This document shows, piece after piece, positions 35,406 to 47,838 of a DNA stretch of 64,000 nt. This stretch comes from Haliclona indistincta. Its lineage: Eukaryota > Porifera > Demospongiae > Haplosclerida > Chalinidae. The position numbers were made by a program, and so were the translations under genes. Under the pieces are notes generated by a model. The model ran no database searches. It was not told where the DNA came from and saw only the letters and a list, made by a program, of their open reading frames with translations. Each line of letters opens with the position of its first letter. Position 1 is the first letter of the stretch. Location of the stretch: NCBI GenBank assembly GCA_964017065.1, contig OZ024784.1:11451152-11515151 (forward strand), in the 5' to 3' direction.

Positions 35406-35535
35406 CTTGAGATAGTTGATCCCTGATGATAAAGTTAATAAATCAAGTTTCAATGGATCATCTCGTTGAATTTTCTGCTCAGTGTCTCGTAACCATGCTA
35501 CAAAACTACCATAAACAGCCTGAAATGCTTGCACT
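35406..35535 (-). CDS. Spectrin-repeat gene exon (phase 2 start)
   Basis: 130 bases: one base completing the Glu codon begun in the 42113 exon, then 43 codons. Acceptor TTTTTTTCCAG, donor AAG before GTACAT. It reads VQAFQAVYGSFVAWLRDTEQ through to SSGINYLK, a classic spectrin helix 1 with WLRDTEQKI. An alternative in-phase acceptor upstream (TTATGTTACAG) would add a hydrophobic stretch and break the phase match, so it is less likely. Confidence 0.8.
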
Positions 35536-35539
35536 CTGG

Positions 35540-36649
35540 AAAAAAATACTTTCATTAAGCAAAACAATATTACCTGTAACATAAAGTAACAGTAAGAAAA
35601 GTTAACATCCGTTTCGTACTCGCCATGTTGTCAACGTTACACGCATGCAGTGCTATGTTGCATGCATTACCCGTATCATTTTTATGATTACTTGTACCGT
35701 ATCGTAGTATATCATGTGATGAAACACAATGGTGAGTTGTCGACTCATAGTACAAGCAGAGAATGTATAGTGCCTTCACAGCCAGTGCAATATCATCCTC
35801 GAGCAGACGTAAGCAGCGTACCATGACATGGCCATGGCAACATACTTTTTCAAGTGAACGCTTCTTCCGCAGCAATATGAGTTCAGATAATACACTCAAC
35901 CTTAGTATTATCTCCGGTAGAACGCTTGTTGCTCATCTATACAGTTAGCACACTGTTGTAAACACTCACATGACGATGGCCTCTGTAAAGTCATAGATTT
36001 TAGACACTAACGTACTCTGGATAAGAATCTCCTCGTGTGATCACAATTCAACGTATACAAAATCCTTTCACAGATGATGGTTGCACTGGAAAATGCTGTC
36101 CAGAATGACGGAAGATGCTTTATCCTGCTCTATTCCAGCAGCAGATAGGATGAGACACGTGTTTGCACTTTTTGGCGGATCAAGGGAGCTTTAGATAATC
36201 TCCCTGTGATAGTTTTGCATGGCTTGGAGTATTCAGACCGTGTGAAAATTGTTATGGATCACCAAAAATCGTTTGTCGTGAATTTATTGTACCTCTCCTG
36301 GCTAACATAAGCCTTTGCTTACACTTCCACTAGTCCCACATAGACTACACACCACAAAGTAGCTTTTATTGCAACAGTATACATGACTATTGTTCCAAGA
36401 GCGTGGAAGTGTCTAAAGTCGCCGTCTTCACTCGTGTACAACTGTATAGTACTATAATAACATGCAGGAACTGTCATTTATAAATACTATGATACATTTT
36501 ATATAGGCAGGGACTTGTACAACAGACTTATAGGCAGGGACTTGTAGAGTAACGCTTGATGATCTTCGTGAAGCCATTCCGATTTCTATTCCAAGGTGCT
36601 AGCTATCACTACCAAGTTGAAGAAAATCAAGCATCTTATACTCAGTGCG
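35540..36649. other. Unassigned intron sequence
   Basis: A short direct duplication TATAGGCAGGGACTTGTA occurs around 36505-36548. No gene or element ends recognised. Confidence 0.4.
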
Positions 36650-39443
36650 GCTTTTGTGATGCTTCTCAACAAGCGTAAGCTGCAGTCATCTACTTAGTCG
36701 TTGAGTCCATGTCTAACACTGAAGTGAAATTATTGACCTCCAAGACTCGAGTCGCCCCCTTAAAACCCCTCACTACACCAAGACTGGAACTACTTTCAGT
36801 CTTTCTTTTGTCAAAGCTCATGTCAACAGTAACGGGCTGTCTCTCCACACCCCTGAGGAAGCTCACCGTGAGATGTTATACTGACTCTCAGGTAGCACTG
36901 TGCTGGATACAGAGAACTAACAAGGAAAGGAAACCCTTTGTAAATAACCGAGTGACAGATATTCGTAGACGAGTGCCTCCTAGTCAGTGGAGCCACTGCC
37001 CTGGAGCATCGAAGTGATCGAACCTAGCTGACCTTCCTTCTCGTGAGATGACCTTCCTAGAATTGTCTGTAAGCCTCCTTTGGAAACAAGGTCCTGAATG
37101 GTTGCAGTTAGGATTTGAGCCACAACCCACATTTCCAGATCAGACTATTCCCAAGGAGTGCCTGGTGGAGAAAAAAACAAGTCAACCGCTCTGTCTCGTT
37201 GCAACCTCTGAGAGTAAGACGCTTGATTCTATCATTGACATTACGAGATTCAGTAGCCTTGAAAAGTTGTTTCAAATCACAGCAATGGTATTTAGAGCAG
37301 TGAGGAGGTTCAAGAAGGCAGTTGACCAAGAAGATTTTTTTGGAAAGCTGAGCTTCAAGAGTGCACAATTGACACTAGTCAATGTTAAGTAAGTAACAAA
37401 GCAGTCCAATCTCTTCAAGGATGAGCAAGAAGTACTACGATATGGAGGGAGATTGGCAAACGTGAAAGCACCTTACGCTGTGAGAATTCCAATAATCTTA
37501 CCTAAAGACTACCCGATTGCTTCGCTTAAAGTGAGGCAAGCTCATGAGAGAGTTTTTCACAATGGAACGAAGGAGACACTAGTAGAAATTAAGACAAAGT
37601 ATTAGATTCCCAGAGGAAGAACCATCACAAAGAAGATTATAAACCAATGCATGACATGCCGGAAGTTGCTCCAGCAACACCCCTGCTGCCAGAATGTCGT
37701 GTCACCCAAGCCCCGGTGTATACATATACCAGAGTCGACCTTACTGGTACTCTGATCGTTCGAGTGTTACCAAGGAAATCCTCTAAGGCATGGACATCAC
37801 TTTATACCTGCTATGTAACGAGAGCAGTTCACCTCGACACTGTTCCGGATCAGTCCACCACCGTCACATTCATTCGCTGTCTCAAGCGATTTGTTGCTCT
37901 GCCCAAGCGCTTAATCTCAGACATTGGTAAGACCTTTAAGGTGGCGGGTGCGCATGAATATCATTAGCAAATGACTTTTTGCTAACCGTCTTTCTGTACA
38001 GGTCAGAAGAAGAAACCTACACTACACATTTGTACTATTGTATACATACTGTATGTGAAATATGCAGCGCTACGAATAAGAATCGATGTAGCTCATCATT
38101 GAAAAAAGTGGTGGTTTGTGACGCCTCAGTTCTACAGACAACATTCTATCTAGCTATTATTCGCTACAGAGCTTTGTTATATACCTAGTCATTGTACTAT
38201 GCATGGATTAGCCATTCCTCAGCTTCTAAGGCTATCAACCGAGTGATTAGCGAGATTAAGTTGCACATTCATTGATCAAAACGCGTAACCGCGAACAGCA
38301 AAATGTCACGTGATCCCACGTTTACACCGCTTCCAGCAGTTCGTTTTACACGTTCGAACGCGTAGACAGCAATCTAGAGGTAAACAAGTTACCTGTGACT
38401 AAAGCAACTAGAATTTACCTCTGTTTGCCGTTTGCTGAGTTACAATTAGTTGTGTGATGTATAGCGCTTGTGTTGGTATGTTTTGATCGTGGATTTTTGC
38501 TTTGCACGTGAGTAAAGCACTATAGTAGCCGAAATGCCTGCGTTCAGGTGGCCTGAGATACAGCACGGTATCTCACTGGCAAAGGAATTCATTTCCAAGC
38601 GTCCAATAAGAGTGGCCGATTGGGACCTGATTTCCAGCACACTAAATGAACACGTTTTTGAGTAAACATCGTCTCTAATCTAGAACAGGATAGCTAGCTG
38701 GATAGCTATGCTTCATCGCTGCTTAAACAGTACTCGTCTGAACTAGTACTTTCAGCATGCAACAACTGTATAAGATGATCAGCATCATCCCTGTCACGGC
38801 GTCAAGTAGATCTTGCAAACTGCGCAAGAGCCTTGTACTTGGCTTATTTTACCTCACAGCGGTAGCCGTCTTCGGTTGAACGCGTGCCTTAATTCAGATT
38901 TGTGCAATGATCGCGTAACCTCTAACTGCTAACGTCAACTTCAATCTAGCGGTTACACGTTCACACATTGAACGTGCAACTTAATCTCTCTATTGTGTAT
39001 GCCCACGCACCACTCTGGCGAACATAACACGAGCAAAAAGTTATCAAGATTCAAACGCATGCATAAAACCGCGAAGGACACCAGGCTACACACCTTGAAG
39101 CTATCAGATCTGGAATTAACAAAAAATTGTGAAAATCAGGCGTCATAATAATAATCTGCGTACTTTTATGGAGACTACCAAAAGTTGAAAACCACAATGT
39201 TATCTAACTATTCTAATTATTAATTAATTAACAAAAATTCGTTTATTTGCCACACATTCCCGTATTTTCTTATGAATAAATTTTTATTGTAATTCCTGTA
39301 CCCGCCGCCTTAAGGCCACGTCGAGATACTTAAAAGCTATTTTCAAGGACAGAGTGGTACCAAATATCTGGAAGGAATCAGAGTGGACTGGCAGTTCAAT
39401 GTAGAACGGGTGCCATGGTGGGGCAGAGCGTACGAGAGGATGA
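36650..39443 (+). pseudogene. BEL/Pao pol remnant split by a TTAA element
   Basis: RNase H-like part (TPRLELLSVFLLSKLMSTV, CYTDSQVALCWIQ), Pao motif (PPSQWSHCPGASK, NLADLPSR), then YGGRLAN and the H2C2 segment (QAHERVFHNGTKETL, INQCMTCRK), and integrase to SDIGKTFK. It resumes after the insertion at 39314 with RYLKAIFKDRVVPNIW and WQFNVERVPWWGRAYERM. It carries several in-frame stops and frame changes. Coding similarity to BEL stops at about 39443, where Ty3/gypsy sequence begins. Confidence 0.8.
37940..39309. mobile_element. TTAA element, group 3, inside BEL integrase
   Basis: Flanked by TTAA at 37936-37939 and 39310-39313. The ends are GGTGGCGGGTGCGCATGAAT and, on the complement, GGCGGCGGGTACAGG. 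The integrase reading on the two sides joins in register around the single TTAA, which fixes the borders. Interior non-coding. Confidence 0.8.
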
Positions 39444-41353
39444 TGAGCTATGCAATATTTCCATGCTTACTTGTATGGTCACGAGGTAAAAGTTTTCACA
39501 GATCACTCAGCAGTGAAAGCAGTTTTGGAGACACCTAGTCCATGTGGCAAGCATGCTCGATGGTAGAACAGTGGTGTGAAGTGGTGTGAAGACAGAGCAG
39601 TGGTGTGAAGAAACTGGAAATAATCTATCGAGCTGGACGAGAGAATGGAAATGCTGATGCCCTGTCTTGTGCGCCAACAGGTCCACCTCCTGCAGAACCA
39701 GTTGTCACCGATTCACAGGTTATGGCTGTCACTTCTATTACAGTAGACACAGTCATTGATGATTTGGCGAAACTGGGACCAGTTGCAGTAGACAATGACT
39801 CGCTCGCCAATGAACAGCAGAAAGATTCTGACATTATGGAAATGCTCCTTTATCTAACCAAGGACCAACTGCCAGACTGTAATGAGACAGCTAACAAGAT
39901 TCTTGCTACAGCACCATTGTTCACAGTCGTCGATGGAATTTTGTACTTTCTTGATTCTAAGAAAGGAGGGAGGAAGAGATGTGTTGTTCCACGTTGCTTG
40001 CGCCAGAGCATTATGGAAGAAAACCCAGTGGTCCAATGTTTGGGCACTTCTCAGGTGAGCGACTATACAAGTCACTGTCGCGTCACTGGTGGTGGAAGAA
40101 CATGTACAGTGATGTTGTTCATCATTGCTCCTCATGCCCTCAGTGTGCTATTGTGAACGCTTCTGGAAGGCTAAACAGACCACCCCTTCATCCTATTCCT
40201 GTGGAACGAGTTTTTCAAATCGTCGGAGTTGATGTAATGGACTTACCAAAGACTGATGCTGGAAACAAACATGTTGTATTCCAAGACTTTTTGTCTAAAT
40301 GGCCACTCGTCTTCCCTGTCCCGGACCAAAAGGCTCATCATCTAGTGAAGCTTTTGGTGGAGGAAGTAATACCATTCTTTGGAGTCCCCGAGGCACTTCT
40401 TTCAGACAGAGAAACGAATCTACTCTCACACCATATGACAGATGTGTGCAAGTTGATGGGAACCAAGAAATTGAACACCACCGCTTACTATCCTCGGTGC
40501 GACGGGATGGTAGAACGATTCAATCGAACACTAAAAACAATGATCAGGAAGCACACGGCTAAATTTGGAGCACAGTGGGACCGCTACTTATCAGGAGTGT
40601 TATGGGCATACCGTAATACCCCACACGAATCCACAGGCGAGAAACCATCTTATCTGCTCTTTGGTATTGACTGTAGGACTCCAACAGAAGCTGCATATCT
40701 ACCTCCTGCTACGCTACACCCAGCAGATGTGTCAGATTACAGAGAAGAACTCATTTTGTCTCTATCTTCAGCAAGAGAAATGGCTGCAGCAAGGCTCAGA
40801 AGAGGTACAAAAGCAACTATGATAAGTCTAGAGGAGCCAAGCCGGCTAGTCTGAAGGCTGGCGAGTGGGTACTAGTCCATTTTCCTCAGGAGGAACAAGA
40901 CAGTAACCGTAAACTCTCCCGACCTTGGCACGGACCCTATAGAGAGACAGCGCTAGAAGAACCTGATGTCTGTGCGGTAAAAGTGTACTATTCTCAAGAC
41001 CCTCAGATACGCGTTCATCAGCCTCGAGTCAAGTCGTGTCCTCCAGATTTTCCAGCCGGTTTTTACTGGTACGGCGAAAAGCGACGTGGTCCAGGACGTC
41101 CCACCGAAGTGGGTTTCAAAGCTACTAGACAAACTCCAAGAAGACAATGATGATAATGGCACCTGTATTGATAAGGACGGCAAAGACGAGTCTGATGCAT
41201 GAGTCAACTGATGAGAGTCAAAGTGAGCCCACAGCATTGGAGCCGATCGAATCACAAAAGACTGTTACATGGATGGAGCCGGTAAAGACCATTATACCGA
41301 TGGAACCGAATGAACCTCAACACTGATATCCCCTACGGAGTCGTTCGAGGCGA
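39444..41353 (+). pseudogene. Ty3/gypsy RNase H-integrase region, decayed
   Basis: RNase H end (YFHAYLYGHEVKVFTDHSAV), IYRAGRENGNADALS, an H2C2 zinc region (HHCSSCPQC), integrase core with Asp in GVDVMDLP, Asp in LLSDRETNLL and Glu in GMVERFNRTLK, then a GPY/F-type module (LSRPWHGPYRE). Frame changes occur near 40030 and 40795, and there are stops after the module. Protease and reverse transcriptase are missing upstream, where the sequence abuts BEL. Confidence 0.85.
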
Positions 41354-41385
41354 ACTCTTTAAAGGTGGGAATGATGTAACAAGGA

Positions 41386-41529
41386 CATTATTTATTCATT
41401 GACTGTTGCTATTACAATCACCACTCATTTATTCATTGTATATTCATTTGACACACCTATGTTTTCTTGATATGACCATGTGCTATGCTGAATGAATAAT
41501 AATCAGTTTCTCTCTTGAACAAGATTACA
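41386..41529 (+). repeat. Candidate 3' LTR of the 39444 gypsy remnant
   Basis: Begins TGTAACAAGG just after a purine tract (AAAGGTGGGAA at 41374-41384) and ends AAGATTACA, giving TGTAA/TTACA inverted tips over 144 bp. No 5' partner LTR is present to confirm it. Confidence 0.55.
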
Positions 41530-42112
41530 GTAGTATGAAACACGCAATCTTCAACAACACAATAAATGCACTAGAATAGCCCAGAGACAGAATAGCCCTA
41601 CGTGCGATAATGCGCATCGACCATCTCGACGTGACGTCACGTAATACATTTTGATTTAGAGGAAATTTTAGTTTCCCATCCCGTACTGTAATATCTATGG
41701 TGGAAGGCACCGGAAACGAGTGCACAAACAAAGCTACTTCTGCAACTTTTTTCTTAACAAACAAGTGCCAAGCGTAGCTGTTAATTTGTTTTTGGTTTGC
41801 AAAGATCATTCATAGTTGCTCCATCGACAGTTCTGTTATCCAGAACTGCATTCTAAAGGTGTATTTTAAAAAAACATTTCAGCTTGAGTAGTCTAGTTTG
41901 CACACTTATTTCTCCACAACATAGGTGCCGATTTATAGCACATTCATATAGCCAATTCCCAAGTATATGCAAAATGTTGGCGTATTGTGCCTATTTGGAT
42001 GGGCAGGGCCAATTTTGGAGTGTGAGGTAATTAGGCAAGTGCTAAAAATAATACATGAATTTAAATGGCGCTTATACTGTCATTGATTCATAATATTCAG
42101 TAATTAACTTAC
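41530..42112. other. Unassigned intron sequence
   Basis: A 94-codon minus frame (41525-41809) has no recognisable content. No repeats seen. Confidence 0.4.
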
Positions 42113-42330
42113 TCGGCAAGAGAACAATCAAGCTCATGTCTCAATTGTCGCATCAAGTCTTGAACAGCTTCATACCGATGAAAGGCAATATTTCTCTCCT
42201 TTATGCACTCATCTTCACTCTCTTCTTCATCACCGTCACTGTCTACTGAGTCAACTAATGCCAAATCTTTGGTAGCATCTTGCACACAATCACACAACAA
42301 ACTTAGTTGTGATGAGTTGGACTCAAGAGT
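42113..42330 (-). CDS. Spectrin-repeat gene exon with acidic insert
   Basis: Acceptor TTTTTTTTGGCAG, starts TLESNSSQLSLLCDC, ends after two bases of a Glu codon before GTAAGT (218 bases). A run of acidic and serine residues (DSVDSDGDEEESEDE) interrupts the helical pattern between VQDATKDLALV and RNIAFHRYEAVQDLM. Such an insert would sit in a loop between helices. It is the only exon in the window with this composition. Confidence 0.8.
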
Positions 42331-42423
42331 CTGCCAAAAAAATACAGTTAAGCACCAGTTTGTTAAGTACTAAGTAAAATATGCAAAGATTATGTTAGCA
42401 TAGAAATTATTTTGCAGCCTTTA

Positions 42424-43037
42424 GGGTGCACGCAACTAATTAATATTCACGGTGCTGCGCATTGCTATGGTCAGTGTTTTGGAAAACTAAAGTAGCAGAC
42501 AGAGCAATATTAGCAGTATAGCTAGTGCGTCTGGATAGCTACTCGTATCGTGAAATTTAACGGGCTGGCTTGCTCGCAAGAACACTGAGAGACGTGGTCC
42601 ATGATCGATGTGTTTATTCATAAAACTTACCAGTGAAGACTTGAATGAGCTCAAAGTTTCAGTAATGCAAGTCTCAACAAAGCTACAATCTAGTAACAGA
42701 GCGATTTTTTCGCTAGCGCGCCTAGAAAGCACAGTTGCCCTTCAAGCAGCATGGATTTTCCCGTTTTTCTCGGCAGTGTGGCGCTTATTTAGAAAAATCG
42801 TTCTGTTACGGTATAGCCCACATGTTGGCGATCGCATAGAGCTAAAAGACATCTAGATCCAGCGTGCATTGGCGAAGTTTTATGCCAAATGCGTGTTGGC
42901 TAGGGCAGCGCCATTGGAATGCTAGCTGAGTATACAGTTGCTATTGGCTGTGGTTTGTCGTGTAAACAGTTGCTATGTCAGCAACCACACAATAACTATA
43001 TTCATAGCAGCTGCACTGTTGCTAGTTGCATGCACCC
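42424..43037. mobile_element. TTAA element, group 1 (single copy)
   Basis: The left flank is TTTA (a decayed TTAA, 42420-42423) and the right flank is TTAA (43038-43041). The ends are GGGTGCACGCAACTAATTAA and GTTGCATGCACCC. It matches 2065-2680 throughout, so the single-copy form is about 614 bp. Confidence 0.8.
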
Positions 43038-43202
43038 TTAAATTTACGGGATACTGGGGCGAATCGTGGTCAGCTGTTTGCGATAATCAATGTATTTTGT
43101 ACTGCGTTTCGTGTTGCAATTTTTGTAGCCAAAAATAAACTTCTGTAGGGAAATGTAGAGAAAGCCGTTTGGTCTCTAAGGTAAAGTAAAGACCGGTCTT
43201 TC

Positions 43203-43350
43203 GGAGGGATTGACAAGAGCTTTATGTGATGTCTCTCTTCGTATTCTAGCTATGCAAAAATCTGTACGTGGATTTGGCATTCGATATGCCATTTTAAACT
43301 TTATTATCGCTTCAGGAAAAGCAAAGCAAAAAGCTCTCGTCAATCCCTCC
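43203..43350. repeat. Small foldback repeat, GGAGGGATTGAC ends
   Basis: Inverted 21-base ends with one mismatch (GGAGGGATTGACAAGAGCTT and AAGCTCTCGTCAATCCCTCC) enclose 106 bases. No target duplication identified. Confidence 0.5.
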
Positions 43351-43884
43351 ATATTTTTTATGTGTACCTCCAAGCGCAAAGTTGTCAAGCTGACGATCAT
43401 CCAAGGAAAGATTTTTGGCTAATAGTTTTGCAATTTTGGGCCTGCCATAGTGCACGAATAGCAATAGCTATAGCAATTATTTTTGTTGTATACTAATTGC
43501 TCTTGAAGAATTCAAAGTTTTAGTACTCCTTCACTGCTTGCTGACTGTGCAAAAGAAATGCAAGCCATACCCATCCTATCAGTATCCCGTAACCTTAAAA
43601 GTGGGCATGCCAAAGCTAGGAGTGCAACCTCGATTATCCGAACCTCGTTTATCTGTACCCTCGATTATCCTGTCACCGTTATTTGGTTCAGCGGAGATTT
43701 TGGTCCTGGTGAAATTCTAATTAGTGCACATTCGGTGATTTCGGTCCTAGTGTGAATGGCTGACAATTACAGCAGCATGTTTTTAAGCTGCATTCTGACC
43801 CTACACATTCGTCACCGACAGCAACGTGTTGGAATACAAGGTCGCCTCTCAACTGCCCTGTGAAATGCGGATGATATGATGCTA

Positions 43885-44310
43885 TATAACTGCCACTGAA
43901 ATAAACTCTCATGCTGACTTCGCTGCTCTTCAGAATGATGTTGATCGCTTGCGTGTCTGGTCTGATAACCTCGTCTCAGAGTTTGTCAATGCAAATTTGC
44001 TAGGAGGCAAATTGGTCAGTTTTCTGTCTCACTCTACAGTTATGCTGGTTGCAATACTAGTGACTTTCTTGAGTCTACCTGTCTCATGTTCGACCTCACC
44101 TTGAGTATGCAGCAGTTGTGTGGGACCAATCAGATCAATCTTATTGAAAAGCTAGAAAATGTTCAAAAATTTGCTCTCAAGGTTGCTACAAAACAATAGA
44201 AGGCCAACTACTCAGTGTACTGTGCCAAGTGCCTTCTCTTGCTCAGAAACGTCAGTATCTAAAGTTTATCACTAAGAAAGGTCTTATAATTATGCCTGAT
44301 GCGCCTGTCC
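43885..44310 (+). pseudogene. LINE reverse-transcriptase C-terminal fragment
   Basis: Short frames read HADFAALQNDVDRLRVWSDN, RPHLEYAAVVWDQ and NLIEKLENVQKFALKVATKQ, the order seen at the end of CR1/jockey-like LINE ORF2 proteins. It is broken by several stops and frame changes, with no endonuclease. The body is 5' truncated, as is usual for LINEs. Confidence 0.65.
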
Positions 44311-44748
44311 ATGCTAGATAGAATCCTAAGAAATTCCAGTCAGTTAGTCAGTTACTACTATTCATGATTAAGCATTTTTGCAATTGAATTTTTTTGTATC
44401 CTTGCTATAATGTACATACAAATTAGGTATAGGAAGAGGCTACAAATGCTTCTAAAAGAAGATGGTGAAAAGTATTTGGATCTTGAGTAACGAATAGGAA
44501 TTTTTTTATTCTTCTTCAGATTTGCCAAGTTAACACAACAGTATTGTGTAATTGTGTTTGCTATGTTGTTGTGATCTATGATGCTGGTGTTCAATGCACT
44601 CGAAGTTGTCAGTACACTTGGTGTAGGCTCGAAACGAACTACTTATGCGTACGCTCATCAGTTGTTCTAGTGTCGGCTGTATGCAGTACAGTACTGTTAT
44701 AATGACATGGCGTGTTTACGTTAGTTGCTAACTATGCAAGTCTCACAG

Positions 44749-45053
44749 TAGGGCTGAAACGAATAACACATTTTCATGTTCGAATAGTCACTAGCTAAAA
44801 CGAACGAATAGTCGAATACTCTATTATCGGAATAAAACTAGCTCTAGCAACTAGTGCGCAAGAACAAAATATGTTTGAAAGTTTTATATCAACATAAAGT
44901 CAGGGCTCAGGCTTGATTTGTGGACTGGTTACAACTTACAAATAGCCCAAGTTTCCCAACTGCTAAAAGACTTCAACGAATATTCAAATAGCTGCAATAG
45001 CATTCGAATACTGTCAAAACGATCGAATAGTCGAATAGTACGTTTCAGCCCTA
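44749..45053. mobile_element. 305-bp hAT MITE with perfect 8-bp duplication
   Basis: Ends TAGGGCTGAAACG and CGTTTCAGCCCTA. Flanks TCTCACAG at 44741-44748 and 45054-45061 are identical. The interior has paired CGAATAGTC words. Non-coding. Confidence 0.9.
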
Positions 45054-45062
45054 TCTCACAGT

Positions 45063-45190
45063 ACACAACAGGTCGTTGATTTTGGTCCGCCCGGACCAAA
45101 ATATCTAGATAACTTTGTCAGAGATTTTGGTCCACCGGACCAAATTTTTCGTAGTTTATTGTCCGGGCGGACCAAATATTTCCCGGACAC
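45063..45190. repeat. Cluster of GGTCCGCCCGGACC palindromes
   Basis: Three related motifs occur in about 110 bases: TTTTGGTCCGCCCGGACCAA, TTTTGGTCCACCGGACCAAA and GTCCGGGCGGACCAAAT. Each can form a short hairpin. Possibly remains of a foldback element. Confidence 0.5.
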
Positions 45191-45221
45191 AAATTGCAAT
45201 GACAATCCGGACTAGATGGGG

Positions 45222-45655
45222 AATGGGAAACCGGAAATGGAAATAAGAAATGGCGTGCACACGCAACTACTAAACTCTAAACCCAAGACCCTAAAAACCT
45301 TCGCCTAACGGCGCCCAGTATTCGCCTAACAGTGCCCTAACAGTGTCCAGTACGGACCTAACAGCGTCCAGTATGGACCTAACGGAGCCCAGTAGTTCGC
45401 CTATAAACGTGCCAGCTAGAATAGTACTGGACACCATTAAGTCCATACTGGGCGTTGTTAGGTCCATACTGGGCACTGTTAGGTCCATAATGGGCACTGT
45501 TAGGTCCATAATGGGCACTGTTAGGCGAATAATGGGCACTGTTAGGCGAATACTGAGCGCCGTTACGCGAAGGTTTTTTGGGTCTTGGGTTTAGAGTTTA
45601 GTAGTTTCTAATGCGTGACCACGCCATTTCTTATTTCCATTTCCGGTTTCCCATT
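45222..45655. repeat. Palindromic element with internal tandem motif
   Basis: Inverted ends AATGGGAAACCGGAAATGGA and complement extend through CTAAACTCTAAACCCAAGAC. Inside, variants of CCTAACAGTGCCCAGTA and its complement TGGGCACTGTTAGG are repeated about five times per arm. This mirrored repetition gives look-alike open frames on both strands that are not genes. Confidence 0.7.
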
Positions 45656-46663
45656 TCTTCGTTCCTGGTTTTACCACCTCCCCTATGCCCAGCCCCAGCC
45701 ACATATGAGCAGTGTTGCTTGGCTTCAATTAGCACTTATCTAAACAAACAACATATTTTGCTACTTGTACTCTATTCTGGTGATTCTTTGTTACCATCCA
45801 GCTTGCTATAACTGTAGGCTTCATCATGCTTTCTCACTATCAAACAAAATCATTAGCCAAAATAGTCATAATTTACCTCTCAAAAGTTCAAAACAGAAAT
45901 TATATCAAGTTTTGCGGCAATGCTAAATGTAGTGGACAGACAGACAGCCTGACTACAGTATACCTCACTTTGAGAAATAATAACTAATCTTACAGTGACT
46001 CAGGGAGTATCGAATGCCATATAGCCCCACACAACACTCTGTGCAAAGTAACGTGACAGGTATGCGAGACTATAACAAAGACTGATATCAGCTGCCTTCC
46101 AAATCATGACGCATTTCTTACTCATGTGGGCAATGTACAGAACTCAAGTGAACAGCAAACAACGCTTGGAGCCAACTAACCTATCTATTATGAGAAGGGG
46201 ATGTCAGAATGTTAATTTAAGATCTTTCCTATCCATCCTGGTGGCGCAAACTTGTCGGGCAGTGTACTCTTTGTGATTCATCGATTGTACTAACTGGAAA
46301 GTTAACCAATTGTCGCTTGCAGTCAGCCACTGTTTCTTGATAAGAGCAGCTGCAGTCGCTAGTAAGAGTGCAGTTCTCTCGATCTCATATTCTTAGGAAG
46401 TGTGACTGCAATGGCACGAATAAACACTCATGTGCCTGTCACATTACTTTGCACAGAGTGTTTTTATGAGGCCATATGACGTTCAATACTCTCTGTATGA
46501 TTATTTACTCTTGATAATCTAATATGCCTCAGTGGCTCCACCCATAGAGGCATAATGACAAACAGTACTACTACACTACAACTATGGCTTCCAATCAAAA
46601 CATAAACATCGATCATCAAGAATAAATTAATATTGTCAATGGTATGTACCTGTATACTCTTAC
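45656..46663. other. Intron sequence, mostly unassigned
   Basis: Contains ATGCCTCAGTGGCTCCACCC and GAGGCATAATGAC at 46512-46540, which resembles a family Y terminus. No coding sequence seen. Confidence 0.4.
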
Positions 46664-46900
46664 CTCCAGGCTTTGAAGTTGTTCACTTAAACTCTTGCTG
46701 CTGAGTTTACCAATACCGCCCTCTCTCAATTCACAAACTATACCTTCAGCCTCTTTTAATTTGAGCAAAAATTCATCCAACGATTCATCAAAAGCAAGTC
46801 TTTTTTCACGAAACTCCACCATTCTTGCTTCTCGTCTCACAATCCGTGCTTTGAGTCCATTGTATCGCTTTCCCAAAGCATACAAGTCATCCATCACAAC
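46664..46900 (-). CDS. Spectrin-repeat gene exon, 79 codons
   Basis: Acceptor TATTTTGACAG, donor GAG before GTAAGA, phase 0 at both ends. It begins VVMDDLYALGKRYNGLKARI, is rich in Arg/Glu heptads (VRREARMVEFREKRLAF) and ends KSLSEQLQSLE. It has no Trp, fitting helices 2-3 of a repeat. Confidence 0.8.
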
Positions 46901-46963
46901 CTGTCAAAATAATACATCCAGTGTCATTCGTACAATAATTGTCAATAAAAGGATTACAATTAA

Positions 46964-47834
46964 GGTGCCAGGTACTCTTTCGCCCACGCATTGTTAATAA
47001 CATTATAAGGGCGGGGCTCACAGTACTACACAATACATGTCAATGGAGGAGATAAAATTCAGAATTTTCGCACAAGATTTTTCATGCTGTGTAGCAAACT
47101 GATTTTAGTCACTGTGGTAGAAGAAACCTGACCCAGGGATTTTCCCTAATTAAACTTTAAACTTGACTAATTATTGTAGAACCTTCTAGATAATTCCTTT
47201 CCTTTCTTTTAATGTATAGAACATACTTGACACTTCTAGATTATTCTTCTTCTAGAAACTTCTCTTTACTATAAATACTCCTCTTTTTGTAATGTAAAAT
47301 CAGTTACCAATTTAGCTCCATTTTTTGAGTTATCAGTTATACATTGAAAACGTCTAATAAGAGCAACTACCCCTTGGCCCTATCACAGTCACTAGTACCT
47401 ACTTGTAGCTGAACAACATACGGAGGGCTGGAGAGCTTTTTGAAAGTTTGCTCCTATACTGAGGTATTTTATGACTGTTAAAACGCGGGTCACTACACAA
47501 AAATTTCCTTTCATCGACAATAACTCGCGACACGAGGATAATAGCAAAAAACGCTCGGTTCAGCCCTCAGTAACATCCTTGGCTTGAAGCTTCTAGTTTC
47601 TTATAGACCTGCTACCGCTACACGTCGAGAAATCTGGTGCGAAAAATTGCTACATCATTTCGGGGATCGCGTGCACTTCATGCTTTATAGATTTCGCTGA
47701 AAGTCGCTGGCATAGCAGGGACGCATGTCAACATGCTTCGCAGCAAGTTTCGCGCTACATGGCCGTCTCTTTGAAAAGTTACGAGCGAAAGAATTTGGCT
47801 CATTAATATTCATATCGAAAGGGTACCCGCCACC
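46964..47834. mobile_element. TTAA element, group 3 (first of a fused pair)
   Basis: TTAA at 46960-46963 and 47835-47838. The left end is GGTGCCAGGTACTC and the right end is GGGTACCCGCCACC. An ATTAATATTCAT box precedes the right end. The interior resembles 51225-51725. The right TTAA is shared with the next element. Confidence 0.75.
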
Positions 47835-47838
47835 TTAA

